This document shows, one piece after another, positions 1-7,900 of a stretch of DNA of 27,198 nt. The notes beneath the pieces were generated by a model that did not search any database, had not been told where the DNA came from, and saw only the letters and a list, made by a program, of their open reading frames with translations. Both the position numbers and the translations under genes were made by a program. Positions within the stretch are counted from its first letter, which is position 1, and every line of letters starts with the position of its first letter. Source of the stretch: DAOPZC01 sp035353175 (GTDB lineage: Bacteria > Verrucomicrobiota > Kiritimatiellia > RFP12 > UBA1067); assembly GCA_035353175.1 (NCBI GenBank), contig DAOPZC010000061.1, positions 1-27,198 on the forward strand. The letters are read 5' to 3'.

Positions 1-90
1 AGACCGCGAGCCATCGCGGAACCGCGCTTGACCTTCTCCGCCCGTGTCGCCCCGCCGGGCGTCTGAGATATTCGGAAAGGCTCATCATAT

Positions 91-117
91 GGGTTGCCCG
101 TCAAAGCGGCGCAACCC
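91..117 (-). terminator. Possible weak terminator hairpin after pyrB
   Basis: The arms GGGTTGC (91-97) and GCAACCC (111-117) are exact inverted repeats immediately beyond the pyrB stop codon. They form a 7-bp stem with a 13-nt loop. No T-tract follows on the minus strand, so intrinsic termination is uncertain. The rest of 1-118 holds nothing else I can support. Confidence 0.3.
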
Positions 118-118
118 C

Positions 119-1201
119 TCAGTAGTTGTGACGGAAATACTCATGGATGCGCTTCTCACAGCCGAACGTCATGGCGATCAACGCGGTGCGGATCCACATG
201 CCGTTGCGCATCTGGCGCCAGTACATGGCCCGCGGATCGCTGTCCACATCGGTGGCGATCTCGTCGCGGCGCGGCAACGGATGCATGATGATGGAACGCG
301 GCGGCAGCAGCTTCAGCTCGTTCAAGCCGAACTTGAAGCGGCGCGTGTCGATCTTCGCGCTTTCGCCCTGGGCGGTATCCCACTCGTCCTGGATGCGCGT
401 CATGTAGACGGCGTCGGCATGCGGGATCGCCGCGTGGAAATCGTCCGTCCGCTCGAAGGCCACGCCTTTTTCCTTCAGGATCGCCAGCACGTCCGCGCCG
501 ACCTGCAGCGGCTCCGGCGCCACAAAGATCTGCCTGATGTTGGGATAATTGGTCAGCAGGTACGAGAGGGAGCGCACCGTGCGGCCGCGCAGCAGGTCGC
601 CGCAGAACAGCACGGTCCGGTCGCGCAGCCCGCCGCCGCGCTCGAAGCTGCGCAGCAGCGTGTAGATGTCCAGCAGCGCCTGCGTCGGATGCTGGTCCTG
701 GCCCGAGCCGGCGTTGATGATGGGGATCGGGCGCTCCGAGTTCGAGAGTGCCCACGCCATGTGTTCGGCGAGTCCTTTTTCCGGCGTGCGCATGATGATC
801 AGGTCGAAATAGGAGCTGAACGTCCGCACCGAGTCCTCGCGCGACTCGCCTTTGAACTCGGAGGAGATCGAGGTGTCGCGCACCTCGCCCGTCGGCACGC
901 CGAGGATCTGGCAGGCCGACATGAACGACAGGAACGTGCGCGAGCTGGGCTGCGAGAAATAGAGCATGGCCCGCTTGTGCGTCGCCTGTTCCCGCAGAAA
1001 CTCCGTCCCGACCCGCGTCTTGGCGATGGTCCTGATCTCGTTCGCCAGCACGGCGAGCTGATCCAGCAGCCCGAGCCCGAACTGCTGCGCGAAGAGCGTG
1101 TGATACGGCGTGCCGTCCGCCTGCATCAGATAAGGCGTCTTTTCGGCGAGCGGCAGCGCCTGGAACTGTTCCCAGGCGATATCGGATAAGCGTTTTGACA
1201 T
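119..1201 (-). CDS. pyrB: Aspartate carbamoyltransferase, long divergent form
   Basis: This enzyme joins carbamoyl phosphate and aspartate to make carbamoyl-aspartate, the committed step of pyrimidine synthesis in the cytoplasm. The protein has 360 residues, against about 305 for the usual catalytic chain, with roughly 35 extra at the N-terminus. Family motifs are clear: PSSRTF (85-90, carbamoyl-phosphate loop), SSEFKGES (113-120, 80s-loop Lys118), HPTQ (171-174), GRTVRS (206-211), TRIQ (268-271) and MHPLPRRDEI (306-315). The MHPLPR loop separates it from ornithine enzymes. Start 1201 is chosen over an upstream ATG at 1225 because GGGAGG lies 4 nt before it. It is the second gene of a leftward operon, 45 nt after argF. 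Two positions normally forming an interdomain salt bridge are changed (Gln84, Trp274). No regulatory pyrI chain is present. Confident on family, a little less on exact kinetics class. Confidence 0.9.
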   Translation of the reverse strand: MSKRLSDIAWEQFQALPLAEKTPYLMQADGTPYHTLFAQQFGLGLLDQLAVLANEIRTIAKTRVGTEFLREQATHKRAMLYFSQPSSRTFLSFMSACQILGVPTGEVRDTSISSEFKGESREDSVRTFSSYFDLIIMRTPEKGLAEHMAWALSNSERPIPIINAGSGQDQHPTQALLDIYTLLRSFERGGGLRDRTVLFCGDLLRGRTVRSLSYLLTNYPNIRQIFVAPEPLQVGADVLAILKEKGVAFERTDDFHAAIPHADAVYMTRIQDEWDTAQGESAKIDTRRFKFGLNELKLLPPRSIIMHPLPRRDEIATDVDSDPRAMYWRQMRNGMWIRTALIAMTFGCEKRIHEYFRHNY

Positions 1202-1205
1202 AGAA

Positions 1206-1211
1206 CCTCCC
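1206..1211 (-). promoter_or_regulatory. Ribosome binding site deciding the pyrB start
   Basis: On the minus strand GGGAGG is followed by 4 nt and ATG at 1201. The alternative upstream ATG at 1225 has no comparable site, so translation most likely begins at 1201. Confidence 0.75.
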
Positions 1212-1246
1212 TCACTTGCGGGCAAGCCTGACGGCCCGCCCCGGTC

Positions 1247-2251
1247 TCACAGCGCAGAAAGGTCGGCCAGCGCCGAAACATACAGCGCCTTGATGGTGTG
1301 CATGCGGTTCTCGGCCTCGTCGAACACTTTGGAGAACGGCGCCTCGAACACCTCGTCCGTCACTTCCAGCGCGCCGCTTTCCGCCGTCACCGCCGTCTCG
1401 CAGTCGTGGAACGCGGGCAGGCAGTGCAGGAAGATCAGGCCCCCGGCCGCATTGCCGGTCGCCCTCACCAGGTCCATGTTCACCTGATACGGGCGCAACA
1501 GGCGCAGGCGGGTCTCCTTTTTCGACTCCTCGCCCATCGAGACCCACACGTCGGTGTAGAGCACGTTGGCGCCCGCCACGCCCTGCTTGGGGTCCTGGAA
1601 AATCTCGACCGTCGAACCGTTGCGCTTGGCCGTCTCGGCGGCCTCCTTGACCAGCGCCGGATCGGGCAGCAGCTCGGACGGCGTGCAGTTCACATAGTGA
1701 ACGCCGGCCTTGGCGCAGCCCAGCATCAGCGAGTTCGCCACGTTGTTCCGCCCGTCCCCCACATAGGCGACCTTCAGCCCCTTCAGCCGGCCAAAATTCT
1801 CCTGGATGGTCATCAGATCGGCCAGGATCTGCGTCGGATGGAAGTCGTCTGTCAGCCCGTTCCACACCGGCACGCCCGAATATTTCGCGAGCGTCTCCAC
1901 GGTCTTCTGGGCGAAGCCGCGGAAGAGGATGCCGTCGAAGATGCGGCCCAGCACGCGGGCGGTGTCCTTGACCGACTCCTTGGCACCGAGGTGGATGTCG
2001 TTCTTGGTGAGGTACTCCGCCGAGCCGCCCTCGTCGCGGATCGCCACCGAAGCGGAATTGCGCGTGCGCGTCGAGCTCTTCTCGAAGATCAGCGCCACCT
2101 GACGCCGCTTCAGCAGGCCCCCCCGGATCCCCGCGCGGCGCCGGGCTTTCAACGCCACGGCAAGCTCGATCACATCCAACATTTCCCCGTCGCTCAAGTC
2201 GGCCAACCTGAGGAGGGAGCGCCCATACAATTCAGGATTCCATTTCAACAT
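1247..2251 (-). CDS. argF: Ornithine carbamoyltransferase
   Basis: This enzyme transfers the carbamoyl group of carbamoyl phosphate to ornithine, giving citrulline in arginine synthesis (or the reverse in the deiminase pathway). The 334-residue length is normal. Motifs seen: SSTRTR (59-64), HLGAKES (87-93), HPTQ (138-141), the ornithine loop SMG (238-240) with nearby Asp234, and HCLPAFHD (276-283). The stretch after HCLP resembles the longer E. coli ArgF / ArcB-type enzymes. An in-frame extension to 2425 exists, but it would run across the promoter and into the tRNA gene. ATG 2251 follows GGAG at about 10 nt. It is the first gene of the operon with pyrB. No arcA or arcC is in view, so an anabolic role is the simpler reading, but this is inference. 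Confidence 0.95.
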   Translation of the reverse strand: MLKWNPELYGRSLLRLADLSDGEMLDVIELAVALKARRRAGIRGGLLKRRQVALIFEKSSTRTRNSASVAIRDEGGSAEYLTKNDIHLGAKESVKDTARVLGRIFDGILFRGFAQKTVETLAKYSGVPVWNGLTDDFHPTQILADLMTIQENFGRLKGLKVAYVGDGRNNVANSLMLGCAKAGVHYVNCTPSELLPDPALVKEAAETAKRNGSTVEIFQDPKQGVAGANVLYTDVWVSMGEESKKETRLRLLRPYQVNMDLVRATGNAAGGLIFLHCLPAFHDCETAVTAESGALEVTDEVFEAPFSKVFDEAENRMHTIKALYVSALADLSAL

Positions 2252-2275
2252 CGCTGATACTCCAATCGTCTTTTT

Positions 2276-2304
2276 ATTATAAGGCACCCTTTTCCCCCAC
2301 ACAA
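2276..2304 (-). promoter_or_regulatory. Sigma-70-type promoter of argF-pyrB
   Basis: On the minus strand TTGTGT (-35, 2304-2299) and a perfect TATAAT (-10, 2281-2276) are separated by exactly 17 nt. Transcription would start near 2269, leaving a short leader of about 18 nt before the argF ATG at 2251. No ARG-box-like palindrome was recognised by eye. Confidence 0.7.
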
Positions 2305-2355
2305 CTACATTATCTTTTGCTGAAAACGGGCGGCCGCGTGCGGCACGCGGCAGGC

Positions 2356-2385
2356 TTGTCAGAACCTCCCGGTCTGTGCTATTCT
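2356..2385 (+). promoter_or_regulatory. Promoter of the tRNA-Arg gene
   Basis: TTGTCA (2356-2361; 5 of 6 consensus) is followed after 18 nt by TATTCT (2380-2385), which is preceded by TGTGC, giving an extended -10 TGn. The predicted start near 2392 is a few bases before the mature tRNA 5' end at 2398. Confidence 0.6.
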
Positions 2386-2397
2386 TTTTAGCCACAA

Positions 2398-2474
2398 AGG
2401 CCAGTAGCTCAGTAGGACAGAGCACTAGATTCCTAATCTGGGGGTCGCGGGTTCGACTCCCGCCTGGCCTACCA
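2398..2474 (+). tRNA. tRNA-Arg, anticodon CCT
   Basis: A complete cloverleaf of 77 nt with encoded CCA. Acceptor stem AGGCCAG (2398-2404) pairs with CTGGCCT (2464-2470). D-stem is GCTC/GAGC (2407-2410, 2420-2423). The anticodon stem (2425-2429 with 2437-2441) encloses the loop TTCCTAA, so the anticodon CCT is at 2432-2434 and reads AGG. T-stem is GCGGG/CCCGC with loop TTCGACT. The discriminator base is A2471, followed by CCA at 2472-2474. It is divergent from argF across a 146-nt shared upstream region. No duplicated tRNA 3' end or integrase was seen nearby, so there is no sign of an integrated element. Confidence 0.95.
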
Positions 2475-2504
2475 TATAGAGCTTCCCGATTTGCCGATCA
2501 CCCC

Positions 2505-2511
2505 GGGGAGG
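2505..2511 (+). promoter_or_regulatory. Ribosome binding site of the HerA-like gene
   Basis: GGGGAGG with a 6-nt spacer to ATG at 2518. It selects this start over the in-frame ATG at 2491. Confidence 0.75.
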
Positions 2512-2517
2512 TGCGTT

Positions 2518-4941
2518 ATGCAGGATTTCGAGAAGTTGGGGGTATTCTATTTGGGCAGAGAATATGCCCCGTCCGAGACTTCGTCGAACGGCAACGCCGT
2601 GCTGTATGATTCCAAGGACCTCACGACCCATGCCATGATCGTCGGCATGACGGGCAGCGGCAAGACGGGCCTTGCGATCGCCCTGCTTGAAGAGGCAGCC
2701 ATCGACGGCATCCCCTCTCTTTTGATTGACCCGAAAGGCGACCTCGGCAACGTCCTGCTGCGGTTCCCCGAGCTGCGCCCCTCCGATTTCCGCCCTTGGG
2801 TGGACGAGGCAGAGGCCGCCCGCAAGGGCCTTTCTCCCGATGCGTTCGCCGCGAAAACCGCCGAGACCTGGCGGAGCGGGCTGGCGCAGTGGGGACAGGA
2901 CGGCGCGCGTGTCCGCCGCCTGATGGACGCCGCCGAGGTCGCGGTCTACACGCCCGGCAACACCGCGGGGCGCCCCCTGCAGGTCCTGCGATCCTTCGCC
3001 GCGCCGCCGGCCCCGCTCGCGCAGGACACGTCCGCGTTGCGCGACCGCGTCATGTCCGCCGTCTCCGGCTTGCTCGGCCTGCTCGGACTCGACGCGGACC
3101 CCGTCCAGAGCCGCGACCACATCCTGCTTTCGAACATTCTCAGCCACGCTTGGCGCGAGGGCCGCAGCCTCGACATCGCCGCGATCATCCACGACGTCCA
3201 GAAGCCGCCGTTCGACAAGGTCGGCGTGTTCGACCTCGAATCGTTCTATCCGGCGAAAGAGCGTTTCGGGCTCGCCATGAGTCTCAACAACGTCATCGCC
3301 TCTCCGGGCTTCGCGGCCTGGACGGAAGGCGAGCCCATCGACATCCAGCGCCTGCTCTACACGCCCGCCGGCAAACCGCGCGTCACCGTCCTCTACCTGG
3401 CCCACCTCTCGGACGCCGAGCGCATGTTTTTTGTGACGATCCTGCTCAACGAGCTCCTCGCCTGGATGCGGTCCCAAGCGGGCACGGGGAGTTTGCGGGC
3501 GCTGCTCTACATGGACGAGATCTTCGGCTATTTCCCGCCGACCGCCAACCCGCCCTCCAAGCTGCCCATGCTGACTCTGCTCAAGCAGGCGCGCGCTTTC
3601 GGACTGGGCGTCGTCCTCTCTACCCAGAACCCCGTCGATCTCGACTACAAGGGTCTCGCCAACTGCGGCACCTGGTTCATCGGCCGGCTCCAGACGGAAC
3701 GCGACAAGCTGCGCGTCATCGAGGGACTCGAAGGCGCGGCCGCCAACACCGGCGCGGGCTTCGACCGCGCGCAGACCGAACAGTTGCTCGCGGGCCTCGG
3801 CAACCGCGTCTTTCTCATGCGCAACGTCCACGAGGATGCGCCGGTCCTTTTCCAGACGCGCTGGACCCTCAGCTACCTGCGCGGGCCGCTGACCCTGCCG
3901 CAACTCGCCGCCTTCACCGCCGGCGCGGGAGTTCCGGCAGCTACCCCGCCGGCCGCGCCCGCCGGCCACGACAACGCTGGCGCTGCGCCCGTCTCCGCGG
4001 CGTCCGGCCGTCCCGTTCTGCCGCCCGACGTGCCCGTCTTCTATCAACGCCCCCGGAATCCTGACGGGGCTATCGTGTATAAGCCCCGCGTCATCGGCAT
4101 GGGCAAACTGCATTTCGTCGATGCCAAGGCGGAGCTCGACACGTGGCTGAGCGGCGCGTGCCTCGCCCCGTTGTCGGAAGACGGCCGCGATGCGGCGTGG
4201 GAGGATGCGCCGCTGCACCGCGACTTCGCGGCCGAACTCGACCGTCAGCCGCTCCCCGGATCCTCGTTCGCGGAACTGCCCGCCAGCGCCTTGAGCCCCA
4301 AGAGTTATGCGGCCTGGGCCCGCTCCCTGGAGGAATCGCTCTACCAGAATGCCACGTTCGACCTTCTGACCTATCCCGAGCGGGATCTGGCGGCGAAACC
4401 GGAGGAAAGCGAGGGCGATTTCCGCATCCGCGTGGCGCAACTTCTGCGCGAACAGCGCGACGACGACGTCGACAAGCTCAAAGCCCGATACGCGCCCAAA
4501 CTGCAAACGCTCACCGACCAGATCAGACGGGCGACTGAGCGCGTGGAGCGCGAAAAGGCGCAGGCGGGACAGCAGCGAATCAACACCGTTCTTTCCGTGG
4601 GCGCGACGTTGCTCGGCGCCTTTCTCGGACGCGGCATGGCGCGCGTCGGCACGGTCGGACGCGCCGCCACGGCCATGAAGAACGCGAGCAAGATCGGCAA
4701 AGAGTCCGCCGATGTCGTCCGGGCCTCAGAAAGCGCGGAAGTTCTGCAGGAGCGGCTGAACGCGCTCCAAGCCCAGTTCGACCAGGAGGTTGCCGCACTT
4801 CAGGAGGCGGTCGCGCCCGCTTCGATCAACATCCGGAAACGTCCGGTCCGCCCCCGCAAATCAGACATCTCGGTCGGCATTGTCGGCCTTTGCTGGATCC
4901 CCTGGCGGAGGGGTGCGGACGGAACGCTCGACCCCGCCTAA
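2518..4941 (+). CDS. HerA/DUF87-family ATP-binding protein
   Basis: An 807-residue ATPase of the HerA-FtsK superfamily. Members are hexameric DNA-pumping or DNA-processing motors, but the role of this long stand-alone type is not established. Walker A is GMTGSGKT (43-50). Walker B is YMDE with Asp333-Glu334. A LLKQARAFGLGVVLSTQNP-like stretch follows at about residues 355-375 and matches the sensor region of this superfamily. The region after about 465 is Pro/Ala-rich and then shifts to a family-specific tail: charged helices suited to coiled coil (about 630-690), a Gly/Ala-rich hydrophobic stretch (about 690-715), another coiled-coil-like helix, and a final PRKSDISV region. No NurA nuclease gene lies beside it, so it is not a standard HerA-NurA pair. 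The next gene starts 36 nt later. Function is unknown beyond ATP-dependent work, probably on DNA. Confidence 0.85.
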   Translation: MQDFEKLGVFYLGREYAPSETSSNGNAVLYDSKDLTTHAMIVGMTGSGKTGLAIALLEEAAIDGIPSLLIDPKGDLGNVLLRFPELRPSDFRPWVDEAEAARKGLSPDAFAAKTAETWRSGLAQWGQDGARVRRLMDAAEVAVYTPGNTAGRPLQVLRSFAAPPAPLAQDTSALRDRVMSAVSGLLGLLGLDADPVQSRDHILLSNILSHAWREGRSLDIAAIIHDVQKPPFDKVGVFDLESFYPAKERFGLAMSLNNVIASPGFAAWTEGEPIDIQRLLYTPAGKPRVTVLYLAHLSDAERMFFVTILLNELLAWMRSQAGTGSLRALLYMDEIFGYFPPTANPPSKLPMLTLLKQARAFGLGVVLSTQNPVDLDYKGLANCGTWFIGRLQTERDKLRVIEGLEGAAANTGAGFDRAQTEQLLAGLGNRVFLMRNVHEDAPVLFQTRWTLSYLRGPLTLPQLAAFTAGAGVPAATPPAAPAGHDNAGAAPVSAASGRPVLPPDVPVFYQRPRNPDGAIVYKPRVIGMGKLHFVDAKAELDTWLSGACLAPLSEDGRDAAWEDAPLHRDFAAELDRQPLPGSSFAELPASALSPKSYAAWARSLEESLYQNATFDLLTYPERDLAAKPEESEGDFRIRVAQLLREQRDDDVDKLKARYAPKLQTLTDQIRRATERVEREKAQAGQQRINTVLSVGATLLGAFLGRGMARVGTVGRAATAMKNASKIGKESADVVRASESAEVLQERLNALQAQFDQEVAALQEAVAPASINIRKRPVRPRKSDISVGIVGLCWIPWRRGADGTLDPA

Positions 4942-4977
4942 GCCCGAACGTCTCGCCAAGAGAAGAAAAACTGACGC

Positions 4978-7900
4978 ATGCCTGAGAACCGTCGCACCCG
5001 GATATCAAAAAGTTGCCTGATCGGCTTGGTCCTGTTGTGTTGCCTCGTGTCCGGCACCGGCATCTGGCAGATGTGCCTGTTGGGACGCATGGCCGACCGG
5101 TGTGCGCGCAAGGCCCTCCTGATGCAGACCTTGACGGTCGCCCAGGCGATCTCCCCCGACCAGGTCCGGGCCCTCTCGTTCACCGCGGAAGACCGTGAAA
5201 ACCCGCTCTTCCGGCGGGTGGCTTGGCAGTTGTCCACCACGGCCGAACACCTGGGGCTCACGGGGCTGTACACCGTTGCGTTGCGTGAGGGGCATTTCGT
5301 TTTCGGCCCCGAGAGTTTCCCGCAAGGGCATCCGCTTTCCAGTCCGCCCGGCACACCGTATCGTCAACCGCCGCCCCAAGTGGCTCAGGCGTTCGCGTCC
5401 CGCCAGCCCAAAGTGACGCCGCTTTACACGGACGAGTACGGCACGTCCGTTTCCTCGTTTGTGCCCGTCATCGACCCCCGGACCGGAGACGTCCTGCTGT
5501 TGGTCGGAGCCGACTTGAGCGTCTCGCAATGGAAAACGCAAATCCGGAGCGCCCGGCTCGTGCCCCTTTTATTCAGCGTTCTCGTGCTCGTCCTGCTCGC
5601 GAGCGGCTTCTCGGTGATCCACCGGCGCTCCCGCCTGACTTCGCCCGCCAGCTGGTGCCTCAGGTACGCCGAGGCGTTCTTGTGCGCCTCGGTGATGCTG
5701 ACCTTGACCGTCGCGACCGTCTGGCGAATCCGCTACGGTGAAAGCTGTCTCCGCGAGCTCTCTTTTGCCACGCTCGCCCACCAGCACGCGTCGGCGATCA
5801 GGCAAGAGTTGGACAGCATCCGCAACCAGCTCGACGCCCTGAGCCGCCTGTTCAGCAGCAGCGAAGCCGTCACCCGGCAGGAGTTCAGAAATGACGCCTC
5901 GCTGTTCTATGCGGGCAACACCATTCAGTCCACCCTCTGGCTCCCCGCCGTCGCAGCCGACGACGCCGCCCGCTTCGAGACCCACGCGCGAAGCGCGGGG
6001 CTCGACGGCTTCCGGATCTGGCAGTTTGACCGCCAAGGCAAACGCGTTTCCGCCCAAGGACGCCCCTCCTTTTACCCGGCCCTCTACATCGAACCTCAAA
6101 ACGGGGACGGACACGCGTTGGGATTCGACTTCGGCTCCGACCCGACCTGCGTCTCCGCCTTGCAAGAAACGCTCCGGGGCGGGCTCATCTCCGCCACCGG
6201 CCCCGTCCGTTTCTTTGCCCAGACCAACCAGCCGCCCCGGCTCCTCGCGTTCCACACGGCCGTCTCTCAGACCCAGACGGGGCTGGTCGCCATCGCGGTC
6301 TCGCTGAAGTCCCTTGCGACCGTCCCCATGAACAGGGAACCCCGTCCAGACAAAGGCCTGCTCGCCGACCTGTTCGAATTGGCCCCCGGCGAACAGCCCC
6401 GTTTTCTCGCGACCTCGGCCCCTTCGCACGGAAAAATTTCCTCGTGCTGGAACGCCCGCAACGAGGACTTCCGGCTTAAAGCGCCGATCTTCTGCTTCGG
6501 CAAAACTTACGCCGTGGTCATCCGTGCCTCCCCGGACTGGCTGGCCGCCAATCCCATCGGCGACAACGTGACCGCCGGCATTGCCGGCCTGATGCTCACC
6601 GCTTTGCTCACCGTTGTCGTCGTGCTGCTCAGCAACCGCCGGATTTCTCTCGAGCGCGAGGTCCAGAAGCGCACCGCCGACCTCAGAATCGCCCACGACA
6701 ATCTGAAAGAGGTCTTCGCCGCAACCCCCGTGGCGATGATGATCGTCGACGGGGATGCCCGCGTCCTTGACGCGAACCAGAGGGCGGAGCAACTCTTCCT
6801 CTCCAAAGCCTGCGGTTGCCGGCACGAAGGCTGCGGCGTTTTCCTGAACTGCGTGAAGCGGCACGACGCTCCGGACGGCTGCGGGCACGGCCCCGACTGC
6901 GCCGCATGTCCTTTGCGCCGCGCCATCCGGGAGGTGGCCGCCGGCGCGGCGAGCGTTTATGACCAAGATTTTGAGACGCGGATCGACCGTTCCGGGAAAA
7001 CCGAATCCTTCCATCTCCGCTTCAGCCTCGCCCCCGTTTTCTTCGAGAGCCAGCGGCGGGTCGTCGTGACCCTGAACGACATCACGGCCTGGCGCCGCGC
7101 CGAGCAGCTCTACCGGACGCTTTTCAGAGAGATGGACTACGGCATCGCGCTGTACGAGCAGGTGACGGACGGAGCGGGGCACATCGCCGACTTCCGGTTC
7201 ACGACGGTCAATCCGGCGTACGAGCGGATCACGGGCCTGGCCGCCGGCACGGTGACCGGCAAGACACTCCTCGCCATTCGTCCCGACCTCCCTGCCGATC
7301 TGTTCGCCACCTACGCCCGGGTCGCCGAATGTGGCCAGGCCGGCCGATATTCCTTCCATGACAGGACGCGCAACCGGCATTATGAAGGTGCCCTGTTCCG
7401 TTTCGAGTCCGGCCTGCTGGCCAACATTTTCACAGACGTCACGGACCGCGTCCAGGCGGAAGAGCGCGTCAGCCGCGCCGCGGAGGAGACGCTCCATTTG
7501 CTCAGAGAGACGGAAGCCGCGCGCAGCGACCTTCTGTGCGCCGTGGAAGAACAGAAGCGGACCGATGAGGCGTTGGTTCATGAACGCAACCTGCTCTACG
7601 CCCTGATGGACAACCTGCCCGACCGGATNNNNNNNNNNNNNNNNNNNNNNNNNNNNNNNNNNNNNNNNNNNNNNNNNNNNNNNNNNNNNNNNNNNNNNNN
7701 NNNNNNNNNNNNNNNNNNNNNNNNNNNNTGGTTCATGAACGCAACCTGCTCTACGCCCTGATGGACAACCTGCCCGACCGGATCTACTTCAAAGACACCG
7801 AATGCCGGTTTCTCAAAATCAGCAAGGCGCATGCCGCCTCGCTGGGGCTCTCCACCCCGGAAGACGCGATCGGCAAAAGCGACGCCGATTTCAAATCCGC

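Noticed and set aside
44..1189. Long plus-strand open frame of 381 codons
   Set aside because: It is antisense to pyrB, has Arg/His/Ala-rich shadow composition and no recognisable domain; the minus strand carries a full set of ATCase motifs.
2252..2425. N-terminal extension of argF to 2425
   Set aside because: It would overlap the promoter and the tRNA gene; normal OTC length begins at 2251.
2398..2474. tRNA as integration site of a mobile element
   Set aside because: No integrase, no second copy of the tRNA 3' end, and neighbours are ordinary chromosomal genes.
2425..4506. Minus-strand open frame of 693 codons
   Set aside because: Antisense to the HerA-like gene; low-complexity Arg/Glu/Gly/Val composition typical of GC-rich shadows, and it would also run antisense to the tRNA side.
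5569..7581. Minus-strand open frame of 670 codons
   Set aside because: Antisense to the hybrid kinase, which has clear CHASE and PAS domains in the plus frame.
7574..7783. True tandem duplication, insertion or frameshift in the kinase
   Set aside because: The repeat is exactly 55 bases and abuts a 100-N placeholder on both sides; merging restores the frame, so a contig-end overlap explains everything.
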